Assembly: GCF_003332305.1 (NCBI RefSeq)
Contig: NZ_QOIO01000053.1
Location: forward strand, 1-39,749
DNA from: Microvirga aerophila
GTDB lineage: Bacteria > Pseudomonadota > Alphaproteobacteria > Rhizobiales > Beijerinckiaceae
Length of the DNA: 39,749 nt
Direction: 5' to 3'
The translations under genes and the position numbers were made by a program. The notes below the pieces were generated by a model, which saw nothing but the letters and a program-made list of their open reading frames with translations, made no database searches and was not told where the DNA came from. This document shows, piece after piece, positions 1-7,697 of this stretch; position 1 is the stretch's first letter, and each line of letters starts with the position of its first letter.

Positions 1-153
1 GTGGTGGACCTGCGCAACATCTACCGCGCCAGCGACATGCAGCGCAGAGGCTTCACCTATATCAGCGTCGGACGGCCGCTGCGCGTGAACCATGCCTCCT
101 CTGAGGGCGATCTGGATGGCTTCATCGACGGGCATCCGGACAACGATGGTTGA
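1..153 (+). CDS. ugd: UDP-glucose 6-dehydrogenase, C-terminal end (partial)
   Basis: Only the last 50 codons are in the window; the gene begins upstream. The sequence RNIYRASDMQRRGFTYISVG is the conserved C-terminal end of UDP-glucose/GDP-mannose dehydrogenases, which oxidise UDP-glucose to UDP-glucuronate with two NAD+ for polysaccharide synthesis. Family members usually stop soon after the SVGRP segment, at about base 78. Here about 24 extra residues follow, and they are read from the antisense strand of a broken NUDIX gene. The natural stop codon was therefore probably lost in a rearrangement near base 78. A polysaccharide role fits the GDP-fucose synthase and glycosyltransferase genes downstream. 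The family call is firm; the junction is inference. Confidence 0.8.
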   Translation: MVDLRNIYRASDMQRRGFTYISVGRPLRVNHASSEGDLDGFIDGHPDNDG

Positions 154-570
154 TTCGTCAGGCTCTAGGAGAGGCTCCTGGGTCCGTTGAGCGTATTGTG
201 CAAGAATAACATGCCGTCGGTTGGTGTGGGTGGTGCCTCGAATTGGTGAAAGGCTGGCCTGGAGGCGGCCAGATCCCGATGTATAGTCGGTCTCTTCCGC
301 CAACTCGCGGTTGGCGGTCGCGACGGGGTTGCCATCGCCGGCATCCATGCCCCGGCTCGGCAAGGTGAGAATCGACCACCAAAGCCATGCCAGTACTGGC
401 GAATGGAAACGACATGATCGTCGACGTCGATCGCCACAGCATGCACCCAATCCGGGTACTCAAGAACATCGAACGGGCGACGTCCACGCCTGATGGCGTC
501 ACGCAACCATCGGCCCGAAGCATCACCCGTCGGTCACAGACGACATGGTGGGACCGCTTAACAGTCTATG
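79..570 (-). pseudogene. NUDIX hydrolase pseudogene (ADP-ribose pyrophosphatase-like)
   Basis: A NUDIX protein can be read on the minus strand only by changing frame at least twice. The N-terminal part (MLRADGCVTPSG, around 526-490) is in one frame. LEYPDWVHAVAIDVDDHVV and IRQYWHG follow in a second. The NUDIX box region (MDAGDGNPVATANRELAEET, about 348-289) and the C-terminal VRMPVDEAIQIALRGGMVHA are in a third. Intact relatives hydrolyse nucleoside diphosphates linked to another moiety. An in-frame stop also lies near the expected start. Homology appears to end at about base 79, where the ugd coding sequence resumes on the other strand, so the gene also lacks its C-terminus. It is almost certainly non-functional. 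Confidence 0.75.
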
Positions 571-834
571 CCATGGGAGAAAGCTTCGCTGGCTCGAAGC
601 ATCGGTGTCGGCGCCGAGACGCTATTGTTCCCTGTGCCTTTGCCGACCTAAACGGAGCGCACGCCCGAAGTGAGCGAGACTGAGGAGCTTCGATCGAAAA
701 ACTAGTGCGCAACGTTTCCAGGGATTGAAGCCATTGTGGTGCGCCGACTGAGGCGTCGAGCCCCGGTGTGCTTGATGCGCCGGGGCCGCAACCGTGCCTT
801 TGGGGCTGGCCAGCGGCCTGTCCCCTTGCCGGCT

Positions 835-1800
835 TTACGCAGCCGCTTTCCGCTGATCGGCGTGCCGCAAGAACCACTCGTAAGCGTCCTTGAGCCCGTC
901 CTCAAGAGTGATGGACGGCCGCCACCCGAGTTCAGCGAGCTTCGAGGTGTCGAGAAGCTTGCGGGGCGTGCCATCCGGCTTGCTGGTGTCAAAACCAAGG
1001 GTGCCCTTGAACCCGACGATGCGCGCGATGATCTCGGCAACCCCGCGGATGGACACATCGGATCCGTAGCCCACGTTGACATGCTCGTCGCCCGAATAGG
1101 TCTTCAGCAAGTGTACCATCGCATCAGCGCAGTCATCAACATGCAGGAACTCGCGCAGGGGCGAGCCGGTGCCCCACAGGACCATCTCAGGGCTGCCCTG
1201 CACCTTCGCCTCGTGCGCTTTGCGCAGGAGGGCCGGGATAACGTGCGAGCTGGCTAAGTCGTAATTGTCGCCAGGCCCGTACAGGTTCGTCGGCATTGCG
1301 GAGATAAAGTCGCGTCCGTACTGGCGCCGATAGGCCTGACACAGCTTGATGCCGGCGATCTTGGCCACCGCGTACCACTCGTTGGTGGGCTCCAGTTGGC
1401 CGGTCAGGAGCTCATCCTCTTTGATCGGTTGCTGGGCGAATTTCGGGTAGATGCACGACGAGCCGAGAAACAGCAACTTTTCGACACCGACGTCATGGGC
1501 CGCGCCGATCACGTTGTTGGAGATCAGGAGGTTGTTGTGCAGGAAGTCAACCGGATACGTGCTGTTGGCCAGAATGCCACCCACTTTGGCGGCGGCAACG
1601 ATGACGGCCTGCGGACGGTTCTTATCCATCCAGCGCTCGACGTCAGCCTGCCGAGTCAGGTCCGCGGTCTGGCGATCGGCCACGAGGATCTCGCAGCTCT
1701 CGCGCTCCAAGCGCCGCACCAATGCGGATCCGACCATGCCGCGGTGTCCCGCAACAAACACGCGCTTACCTTGAAGCGAAAAATTCGCATGATGCGTCAT
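835..1800 (-). CDS. fcl: GDP-L-fucose synthase
   Basis: 321-residue NAD(P)-dependent epimerase/reductase of the extended SDR family. It converts GDP-4-keto-6-deoxy-D-mannose to GDP-L-fucose in the cytoplasm. The N-terminal Rossmann motif is GHRGMVGSALVRRLE, followed by the family-typical AAAKVGGI and SSCIYP (catalytic serine region), then YAVAK with the catalytic Tyr and Lys, and NLYGPGDN. Length matches the family (about 310-325). The frame stays open to 1872, but I chose the ATG at 1800 because the extra 24 residues do not resemble the family and GKRVFVAGHRGMVG then lies close to the start. No GDP-mannose 4,6-dehydratase (gmd) is in the window; it must be elsewhere. It probably supplies fucose to the exopolysaccharide assembled by neighbouring genes. 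Confidence 0.93.
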   Translation of the reverse strand: MTHHANFSLQGKRVFVAGHRGMVGSALVRRLERESCEILVADRQTADLTRQADVERWMDKNRPQAVIVAAAKVGGILANSTYPVDFLHNNLLISNNVIGAAHDVGVEKLLFLGSSCIYPKFAQQPIKEDELLTGQLEPTNEWYAVAKIAGIKLCQAYRRQYGRDFISAMPTNLYGPGDNYDLASSHVIPALLRKAHEAKVQGSPEMVLWGTGSPLREFLHVDDCADAMVHLLKTYSGDEHVNVGYGSDVSIRGVAEIIARIVGFKGTLGFDTSKPDGTPRKLLDTSKLAELGWRPSITLEDGLKDAYEWFLRHADQRKAAA

Positions 1801-2426
1801 TAGATCTGCCCCGTACGGCGGCACTGAGACCGCTCCGTTTGCTTCGTCAACAACCACACAGGTAAAGGTCATTCCCTGAGGTGGTGGACGGCAAGTAATC
1901 AGTTTATTCGTTCGTTAGAATCGCTACAGCACAAACCATTCGCAAGCAACTCGATTGTCCAAAGAGCGGCATAACGATGCATGTCTGCTCCATGCCGGGA
2001 CGCGCCCTGGCGATAGCCAGCATCAGGTGGAGTGATCATCGCGCGTCTGCCGCGAATGGCGGCGTCGTAAACACGAGTTCACCGACGCGCTCAACTTGAA
2101 CGAACCAGTGCAGAAGGACGGTCTATGCGAACCTGGAGCGCGGGAACGCAGCGGACATCCGCGAGGGTCTGGTTGAATCTCAGGGTATTCCCCTCTGTTA
2201 ACACGACCTCGCTCCCGGCTGTGTTAGCAGGTCAAGTCGGAGCAACGGCGCGAGCCCACATTGACCCGAGTCGCGCGTGACTCCGCGGCATTCAGGCGAG
2301 CGGCAGCCGCGCTATCACGGCCGTCGTTGGCGCGGCTCCGGCAGAAGAACTCGAGACCGGCCTGCAGCATGTCTTCGATGTGCGGCCTGAACGTCGTCGT
2401 GTGGCTCTGCCCGAGCTTCGCCTCAC
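1801..2426. other. intergenic stretch, no gene recognised
   Basis: No convincing coding frame was found on either strand. It holds one imperfect inverted repeat, CTGTTAACAC at 2195-2204 and GTGTTAGCAG at 2221-2230 (9 of 10 pairs, 16-base spacer). This lies downstream of the minus-strand glycosyltransferase and could form a hairpin, but there is no U-run, so I do not call a terminator. Confidence 0.5.
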
Positions 2427-3695
2427 CTATGATGATACCTCGGCGGGCTTGCTCTGCTTAGTGGCCTGCTTGGCGCGGATAGCCTCTTTCACACGCGCCT
2501 CGAAGCCGGAAAGGATTGCATCCTTGGCCCAGTTGGTCTCAGCCCGCTGACGCGCATTGCGCCGCATGATTGCGCACCTCGCCCGGTCAGCAGAGAGATC
2601 CACGATCGCTTGGCACAGAGCAGTGACGTCGCCAGGTGCAACGAGGAGGCCGCCGTCATCGATCTCCTGGGCGATGCCGCTTCCAGGAGCCACGGTCGCA
2701 ATCACCGGCCGTCCCGACGCAAGCATCCCGGAGAGTTTTGACGGCAGGACAAGGTCGGCCGCCGCGGGAACCTGCGGCAGCAGGTGGATATCGGCCGCAC
2801 AGAGCAGTTCCGGGAGGCGCTCGATGGGTTGGAGCGGCAGGAGGCGCACATTGCTCAACCCCTGCGCGGCTTGTGCGAGTTTTTTCTTGGCTGGTCCTGC
2901 CCCGCAGATGACGAAATGAATGTTGGGTTTGTCGGCCAGATGCCGGGCGGCCTCGACCAGGCTCAACACGCCCTGCTTCTCGGACAGATTGCCTGAATAC
3001 AGAAGGACGATGTCGTCCTCGCCGACGCCCCACTCCTGGCGATAGGACGAGGCGTCCCGATCTGGGTTGATGACATCCGTGTCACACCAGTTGCGGAACA
3101 GGAAGGCGCGCTCCGGCGCCACGCCCTTGTCCATCAACCGCGCCACCATGGCTGGCGCGGGGGCGCTCACGCGATCAAAGCCGCGCATGATTGATCGCTC
3201 GACGGCCGCGAGCAGGCCGGCTGCGCCTTTGCCCTTCATCAGGCCCATGCGCAACGCGATGTCGAGCTCAAAATCCTGGACGTGGAGGATGGAGGCGGCG
3301 CCGGTCAGTTTCGCCGCCAGGGCCGCGGCAGGGGCCGCCATGAGGTTGGGCGCTACGGCAAGAACGGCATCGGGTTGAAAGCGTACCGCCTCGGCCAGGA
3401 CAGCCGGTGCGCTTGTCGCAGCGAAGCTGGCCAGGTGCACCAGACGTTTGGGGCCGCTGGGGTGGGCGGGCACATAAAGCGGGCAGCGGAGGAGCGAAAC
3501 GTCGTTGCGCGTCTCGCGCGCGTAGGCCCAGCCTTTGTAGCCTTGCCCCACCCGCCACTGCGGATAATACGGCGGGGCTGTCACAGCCCGCACCTCCCAC
3601 CCCTGCCGGGCGAACCACTCCGCCATTTCGGTCGAGTATTTTGGGATCCCGATTTCGTCCGGGGCGTAATTCAGGGTCTGGATGAGGAGGCGCAT
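2427..3695 (-). CDS. wcaI: WcaI-family glycosyltransferase (GT4-like)
   Basis: 422-residue cytoplasmic glycosyltransferase. The N-terminus (LNYAPDEIGIPKYSTEMAEW, then VRAVTAPPYYPQW) is characteristic of the WcaI family from colanic-acid and related exopolysaccharide clusters. The second Rossmann-like half starts near residue 225 (LLYSGNLSEKQG). It contains the GT4 donor-site segment LPSKLSGMLASGRPVIATV around 325-345, then an acidic GDVTAL region. Such enzymes transfer a sugar from a nucleotide donor, in colanic-acid loci probably fucose, to a lipid-linked acceptor. Synteny with GDP-fucose synthase on the same strand supports a shared fucosylated polymer. About 630 bases separate the two genes, so they need not be one transcript. 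The ATG at 3695 is preceded by an AT-rich stretch with TATAAT on the minus strand, about 14 bases upstream, a possible -10 box. Confidence 0.9.
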   Translation of the reverse strand: MRLLIQTLNYAPDEIGIPKYSTEMAEWFARQGWEVRAVTAPPYYPQWRVGQGYKGWAYARETRNDVSLLRCPLYVPAHPSGPKRLVHLASFAATSAPAVLAEAVRFQPDAVLAVAPNLMAAPAAALAAKLTGAASILHVQDFELDIALRMGLMKGKGAAGLLAAVERSIMRGFDRVSAPAPAMVARLMDKGVAPERAFLFRNWCDTDVINPDRDASSYRQEWGVGEDDIVLLYSGNLSEKQGVLSLVEAARHLADKPNIHFVICGAGPAKKKLAQAAQGLSNVRLLPLQPIERLPELLCAADIHLLPQVPAAADLVLPSKLSGMLASGRPVIATVAPGSGIAQEIDDGGLLVAPGDVTALCQAIVDLSADRARCAIMRRNARQRAETNWAKDAILSGFEARVKEAIRAKQATKQSKPAEVSS

Positions 3696-4016
3696 GCTAC
3701 CGATTAAGGATTATAATATGCAATTCTTACGTCCTAACCGGGGTAGGTATGCTGCACAATAGGGGTAAAGAACAAAAGCCGGAATGTGATATTTTTGTCC
3801 TAGCATCCTGATGGGTGGAGCCAGTCAGAACATTCGGGTTGCATTCAGGTGCTCCAGCCAAGGTCAGGAGGCGTCATTGTCGGATGGATGGCTAACCTTG
3901 GCAGGCTCCGGGCAATGTCGCTTGTAACTGATGCTATCGCGCCCTGCTCTGTGTTCGTTCTGTGGAATCCGGGCAGCGGCCCGCTGCCTCCAAATCTTCA
4001 CGCCGGTGCTCGCTGC
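3696..4016. other. intergenic stretch upstream of the WcaI-type gene
   Basis: AT-richer than its surroundings near 3700-3800, consistent with a promoter for the minus-strand glycosyltransferase gene (TATAAT on the minus strand near 3711-3716, no clear -35). No gene was recognised. Confidence 0.4.
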
Positions 4017-4631
4017 TTACGGTAGTGTATTCCCGGCGCTGAGTGTCGTAGCCCAGGCCGCATCGAAGGACTTAATGGCCGTGTTGCGCCGCGACATGGC
4101 GCGGCGTTCATAGCGATCGCGCCGATCAAGGCGCTTCCAGGCAGAGGCGCGTTGCCGCATGCGCTGGCGGGCCTCGGCGCGGGCAAATCGGATGCGATCG
4201 ACTTTCATGCCCCAGGCCAGTTCTTGCATCAGCGAGGTGTCTTCAGCCTCCCACATCGGCTCACCTTTGCAATCCCGATAGTCCCAGGTATCGGCCGCCA
4301 GTGAAAAACGCACCCGCGGAGGGCGCGCCGGCAGGGGCTCGTCCACCTGGGGCGGCTCGTGAAACTCCGTGTCTCCGACCACTCTCTCGAGAAGCTCAAG
4401 CCGCGCCCAGCAGGCGCGGTTAACATCGACCGCCGCTTCCACGACGCGCAGAGCCGTCCGAAAGGCGGAGGGTGTGTCCGCCGCGTCTCCGGCCATTCTC
4501 CGGGCCAGATCGGCCATATCCGGCACCAACTCCGGCAGGGATGACGCTGGAACGAGTGGGGGAGGCTCCCCATGTCGTTTGTTCAGGTTGATGACGTCAG
4601 GACAACACCTCGCCGCAAACTGACACCGCAC
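4017..4631 (-). CDS. hypothetical protein, probably N-terminally altered
   Basis: I do not recognise this 204-residue frame. The C-terminal third is very rich in Arg (ARAEARQRMRQRASAWKRL, then RRDRYERRAMSRR), suggesting a basic or nucleic-acid-binding tail. The middle has WDYRDCKGEPMWEAEDTS and several Trp residues. There is no signal peptide or membrane span. The first 27 or so codons are antisense to the HNH nuclease repeat that begins at about 4552, so the original N-terminus was probably replaced when the repeat arrived. An internal ATG at 4517 (MADLARRMAGD) is the first start wholly in unique sequence and would give 166 residues. Divergent to the HNH gene. Coding status is likely from amino-acid composition; function is unknown. 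Confidence 0.5.
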   Translation of the reverse strand: MRCQFAARCCPDVINLNKRHGEPPPLVPASSLPELVPDMADLARRMAGDAADTPSAFRTALRVVEAAVDVNRACWARLELLERVVGDTEFHEPPQVDEPLPARPPRVRFSLAADTWDYRDCKGEPMWEAEDTSLMQELAWGMKVDRIRFARAEARQRMRQRASAWKRLDRRDRYERRAMSRRNTAIKSFDAAWATTLSAGNTLP

Positions 4632-5063
4632 CGGCGGTTGCAGGCGTGGGAGAAAACAGGCGGTGTTTGCGTGCTATGCGACCGAACGATTGATGGTGCG
4701 CGCGAGCGCTGGATTGTTGAGCACATCAGAGCACTTGAACTCGGCGGTCTGGACGATCTGGAGAACATGGGTCCCGCGCACGAGGCCTGCGCCTCGGTCA
4801 AAACCCGAGATGATCATCGTCGGGCGGCGCAGGCCAAGCGACAGAAGATCCAGCATATCGGAGCTGACGAACCCAGGAGGCCCCTGCCCTTTGGAAAGAC
4901 CAGTTCTGCTTGTGTGGGACTGGAGATCAGCATGGGGCAACGCCAAAGAGCGGGCACCGTTCCTCAACCTGGTGACACGGCGCCTCTTGTTGCTTCGATC
5001 AACAGCAGACGTCCAGAGAACGCGCTTCTTCCGATCTCAGGACAACCATCCCAAGCAGGCTGA
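4572..5063 (+). pseudogene. HNH endonuclease, copy 1, C-terminus replaced
   Basis: The first 110 residues are the same as the intact copy at 30668. They include a CxxC pair (CVLC near 35-38), WIVEHIRALELGG with the first catalytic His, then ENMGPAHEACA with the Asn, the second His and a Cys. HNH nucleases of this small class cut DNA using one divalent metal. After PFGKTS the reading frame runs into sequence that is non-coding leader in copy 2, giving a 53-residue unrelated tail instead of the conserved WKRKVSG ending. The HNH core is complete, so a folded or even active protein cannot be excluded, but I treat it as a truncated copy. The ATG at 4572 follows GGAGG. Confidence 0.8.
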
Positions 5064-5267
5064 GGCCACCGTTCGACGGAACCGCCGGCCTCATCCACCG
5101 ATTCCAGTCGGCCAATCGGGCTTGTGAGATTGGTTTGCGCTTTCGCCAGAGCCAAGGGCGGCATTCAGCGGTCTTGATCGGGAGGTCTGGCTGCACGAGG
5201 CTCTGGCTCGGGTCGCGGATCATCCGATCAGCCGGGTTCGTGACCTAATGCTTTGGAGCTTGAAGCC

Positions 5268-5940
5268 ATGCCGACCATTCCCCGCCGTCTGACGCTGCTC
5301 GAAACGAAGCTGGCCAGCTTACCTGCCGACAGCGACACGATGCTGGTCAGTGAGCTCGATGGCTTTGTGGCGGGGATCCTTGTCTGCCCTGATCTGATCC
5401 TGCCGAGCGAATGGCTGCCGCTGGTGTGGGGCACCGATGAGGACGAGGCTCCGGTGTTTGAGAACGCCCAACAGGCCGAGCAACTCGTGAAGCTGGTGAT
5501 GGAGCACTACAACGTCACAGCCCATGATCTGCAGGCGGGCCGCTATGCGCCGGTGTTCGAGGTCGATACGCGCCATGACGAGGTCCTCTGGGAACTCTGG
5601 ATCGAAGGATTCGAAGCCGCGATGCAGCTCCGCTCGGACAGTTGGGCGGCCATTCTCCGGGGCTGTGAGGCGGCCCGCGTGGCGCTGAGCGGGGCTGGTC
5701 ATGCTCATCGATCTCGCCCAGGACGAAAGCACTCTGACGGAGCAAGAGGGTCAGGCGCTTACTGAAGAGGCGCCTGATCTCATTCCGGCCTGGGTCGAGA
5801 CCCTCCACGCCTGGAGAGTGGGTCAGCATCGTGCCCGCCTCTCTGCCATGCCCGCGCCAACCTTCGGCAAGGTGGGGCGCAACGATCCCTGCCCGTGCGG
5901 CTCCGGCAAAAAATACAAGAAGTGCTGTGGTCTCAACTGA
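5268..5940 (+). pseudogene. UPF0149/YecA-family protein with SEC-C motif, frameshifted copy
   Basis: The first 140 codons (ATG at 5268, GGAG 9 bases upstream) match the intact 223-residue gene at 32129: MLVSELDGFVAGILVCPDL, then LPSEWLPLVWG. The frame is lost in a GGGG run at 5691-5694, which has one G more than needed. The rest of the protein continues in another frame from about 5701 and ends in the zinc-binding SEC-C motif CPCGSGKKYKKCC. The single-base shift separates the UPF0149 domain from the SEC-C tail. Either this copy is dead, or slippage in the G-run restores some full-length product. Function of the family is unclear; SEC-C tails bind zinc and can contact SecB or ribosomal partners in SecA-type proteins. 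Confidence 0.85.
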
Positions 5941-6000
5941 CTGGAAGCACAGTGTAGAGACGAAGATCTGAATAGGCGGACTTGCTCCTACCACAACAGC

Positions 6001-6022
6001 TGTGTACACATAAGGGTACACA
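6001..6022. promoter_or_regulatory. candidate operator of the Phd/VapC-type operon
   Basis: Perfect 7-bp inverted repeat TGTGTAC-N8-GTACACA, ending 12 bases before the antitoxin ATG and directly before its AAGGAG ribosome site. Phd/YefM antitoxins typically repress their own operon by binding such palindromes. The repeat is seen in the sequence; binding is inferred. Confidence 0.5.
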
Positions 6023-6034
6023 AGGAGCCCAGCC

Positions 6035-6301
6035 ATGGTTCAACCTCAGAGGGATAAGCAGGTTCGGGTCGGGGTCCGCGAGTTGAGGGCGAACCTCAGC
6101 GGATTGCTCCGGCAGGCCCGTCAGGGGACCTCAGTCCTCGTCATGTCGCGCAACGAGGTCATCGCGGAGATCCGGGCGCCTTCGGGTATTGAGCGCTCCC
6201 GTCGGGTCCCAGGCATGTTGAAGGGCAAGATCCGCATGCAGGAGGACTTCGACGTGCTTCCTGACGACGTCCTGTCTGCCATGGAAGGGAATGGGGATTG
6301 A
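6035..6301 (+). CDS. type II antitoxin, Phd/YefM family
   Basis: 88-residue protein with VRVGVRELRANLSGLLRQAR and GTSVLVMSRNEVIAEI, the N-terminal Phd/YefM DNA-binding fold. Its C-terminal acidic tail (EDFDVLPDDVLSAMEG) is the sort that wraps the toxin. It neutralises the PIN-domain toxin encoded next and probably represses the operon through the inverted repeat at 6001-6022. The start is fixed by AAGGAG seven bases before the ATG. Its stop overlaps the toxin start (TTGA), so the pair is translationally coupled. Confidence 0.9.
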   Translation: MVQPQRDKQVRVGVRELRANLSGLLRQARQGTSVLVMSRNEVIAEIRAPSGIERSRRVPGMLKGKIRMQEDFDVLPDDVLSAMEGNGD

Positions 6302-6693
6302 GGATCCTGCTCGATACCCACGCTCTTCTCTGGTGGCTTGTTGGTGATCCTCGGATCGAGCGCAAGGCCCAGGATCTTATCGCCGACCCTGCGAACGACA
6401 TCCTGGTCAGCACCGCCTCGTTGTGGGAGATCGTGGTGAAGGTGCGCGTTGGAAAACTCGAGGCCAATATCGGCGACATCGTTGCTGCCATTGACGCTCA
6501 AGGCTTCGAGATGCTTGACATCCGCCCTGAGCACCTGAAGGACCTCGTCCGCCTCCCGATGCACCATCGGGATCCGTTCGATCACCTGCTGATGGCCCAA
6601 GCCATCGCTGGGGACCTCACCCTCCTGTCGGAGGATCAGCACGTTTCGGCTTACCCGGTGGCCTACGTCACCTGCACCGATAGCAGTCCTTGA
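6298..6693 (+). CDS. vapC: PIN-domain ribonuclease toxin, VapC-like
   Basis: 131-residue PIN-domain protein. Acidic residues of the Mg2+ site are visible: LLDTHALLWWL (Asp6), SLWEIVVK (Glu in the second position), and HRDPFDHLLMAQA and LLSEDQ (third and fourth). VapC toxins cleave specific RNAs, often tRNA or rRNA loops, when free of antitoxin. The start is a TTG at 6298 overlapping the antitoxin stop by four bases. A TTG start would lower toxin output relative to antitoxin. Length and motifs match intact family members of the LLDTHALLWWL subgroup. Confidence 0.92.
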   Translation: MRILLDTHALLWWLVGDPRIERKAQDLIADPANDILVSTASLWEIVVKVRVGKLEANIGDIVAAIDAQGFEMLDIRPEHLKDLVRLPMHHRDPFDHLLMAQAIAGDLTLLSEDQHVSAYPVAYVTCTDSSP

Positions 6694-6812
6694 CAGCAAA
6701 CACGCCCACGCAGGGAAGATCAGCGGAGCGCCGGGCTGGATGTCGAGTTAATCCAGCTCAGCGGACCACACCGGCGGCGGCATGAGGCCGAGAATACGCA
6801 TCGTCCCAGGGC

Positions 6813-6902
6813 CGGTTCACGCCAGATACCGTCACCCTCGCCTATCTCAAGGTGATCGAACACGATCCGGAGACTGTCGAGCCGGCGCTCAATGGTGTGT
6901 GA
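6813..6902 (+). pseudogene. possible remnant of an XRE-type antitoxin C-terminus
   Basis: A short frame encoding LAYLKVIEHDPETVEPAL before a stop resembles the C-terminal end of HTH antitoxins of the HigA/NadS type, which typically end in a leucine-rich segment followed by ERDPE-like residues. Nothing upstream in this frame shows the HTH. The evidence is a short similarity recalled from the family, so the call is tentative. The rest of 6694-7012 shows nothing else. Confidence 0.3.
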
Positions 6903-7012
6903 GACGACAGCTTCAGGCAGCGGATTGGGTGATGGATCCTACGGGAGAGCCTGCGGAGGATGAGGTTGGATGGGTGGCCTTTGGACCTGTCAGCCGGCAC
7001 CTGTATCGTCCA

Positions 7013-7408
7013 TTAAGCGAAGCGGGCAAGGTCAGTTTTGGTGAAATCATCCCCTTTGAACAGGAGCTTGGCCTTGTTGCTCTTGGCGCAGGCGAAGCAG
7101 TTCCCCATGTTGAGCTCCGCAGGATGTCGTCCCTTGCCATAGTGGGCATAGGCATCGAGCACGATTTGGTATTCCCGCTCCCCGATGGAAATCCACTCGC
7201 ATCCGAGGACATTGAGGAAGCGCTCAACGTGGTCGCGAGCGGCTGGAACCGAGAAGGTGTGGCTGTGACACAGCCCGGCAACGGTTTCCCAAACTAAGAG
7301 CGCAGAGCACAGCCGCCGCAGTTCTGTCTCAAGCAGGTCCACCAGCGTGTCGGCATCTGGCTCACCGGCAATGATCGCAATGAGGGCGGACGCATCCACG
7401 AAGATCAT
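7013..7408 (-). CDS. vapC: PIN-domain VapC-type toxin with altered active site
   Basis: About 131 residues; PIN domain of the Rv0624/VapC30-like group. IFVDASALIAIIAGEPDA carries the first Asp and LLVWETVAGL the Glu. The usual third acidic site, normally FGDCFAYA, reads MGNCFACAK, so the conserved Asp is Asn and two residues of the helix are missing. FKGDDFTKTDL follows normally. The enzyme would be an RNA endonuclease, but the Asp-to-Asn change suggests weak or no activity. Start: ATG at 7408 overlaps the antitoxin stop by one base (TGATG); a GTG at 7411 is the alternative. Operon partner is VapB immediately upstream. Confidence 0.88.
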   Translation of the reverse strand: MIFVDASALIAIIAGEPDADTLVDLLETELRRLCSALLVWETVAGLCHSHTFSVPAARDHVERFLNVLGCEWISIGEREYQIVLDAYAHYGKGRHPAELNMGNCFACAKSNKAKLLFKGDDFTKTDLARFA

Positions 7409-7647
7409 CACAGTCCCCCAGACAGATCATCGAAGAAGTCTTTGTCTGCCGTCTGATCCATCGGGGCCGGGAGCGGATAGGCCGCCCGGAGCGCTTGCAC
7501 GCGCGTCCGGAGCGGAATTGCCTCTTGGGCCCGATCCAGCTCGGCCTGCACCGCCAGGCGAACGGCATCTTGCTTGGTCAAGCCGCGAAGCTTGGCCAGT
7601 CGGGCAACCAGGGCGGCCGTTACATCGTCTTTGATGTACAGCGGCAT
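7408..7647 (-). CDS. vapB: VapB-type antitoxin (Rv0623-like / PSK family)
   Basis: 79-residue antitoxin. MPLYIKDDVTAALVARLAKL followed by GLTKQDAVRLAVQAELDRA is the Rv0623-like transcription-factor fold. A C-terminal toxin-binding tail (DKDFFDDLSGGL) follows. It should bind and inhibit the adjacent PIN toxin and repress its own promoter. Two palindromes lie 15-50 bases upstream of its ATG. The gene is first in a two-gene minus-strand operon and its stop overlaps the toxin start. Confidence 0.92.
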   Translation of the reverse strand: MPLYIKDDVTAALVARLAKLRGLTKQDAVRLAVQAELDRAQEAIPLRTRVQALRAAYPLPAPMDQTADKDFFDDLSGGL

Positions 7648-7661
7648 GCAAACTCGCAGAA

Positions 7662-7697
7662 GATATCTGGATATCTAGAACTAAATATCCGAATATT
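7662..7697. promoter_or_regulatory. paired palindromes upstream of vapB, candidate VapBC operator
   Basis: Two near-palindromes, GATATCTGGATATC (7662-7675) and AATATCCGAATATT (7684-7697), share the core ATATC..ATAT. Their centres are 22 bases apart, about two helical turns, just upstream of vapB on the minus strand. Paired operators of this kind are usual for autoregulated toxin-antitoxin operons. The repeats are seen; binding is inferred. Confidence 0.55.

Larger units (their letters stand above)
4552..5940 (+). repeat. direct repeat, copy 1 (HNH nuclease plus UPF0149 block)
   Basis: Bases 4552-4903 match 30648-30999 almost exactly (I see four differences). Bases 4904-5940 match 31764-32800 with more divergence. 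The 764 bases at 31000-31763 of copy 2 are absent here, so copy 1 is joined directly across that gap after the codons KTS of the HNH gene. Both copies are in the same orientation, about 26 kb apart, flanking the polysaccharide locus. Confidence 0.9.

Noticed and set aside
2195..2230. Inverted repeat past the WcaI-type gene as a terminator
   Set aside because: Spacer of 16 bases and no T-run on the minus strand.
6782..7297. Plus-strand frame of 171 codons opposite vapC
   Set aside because: Antisense to a recognisable PIN-domain gene with its antitoxin; no features of its own.
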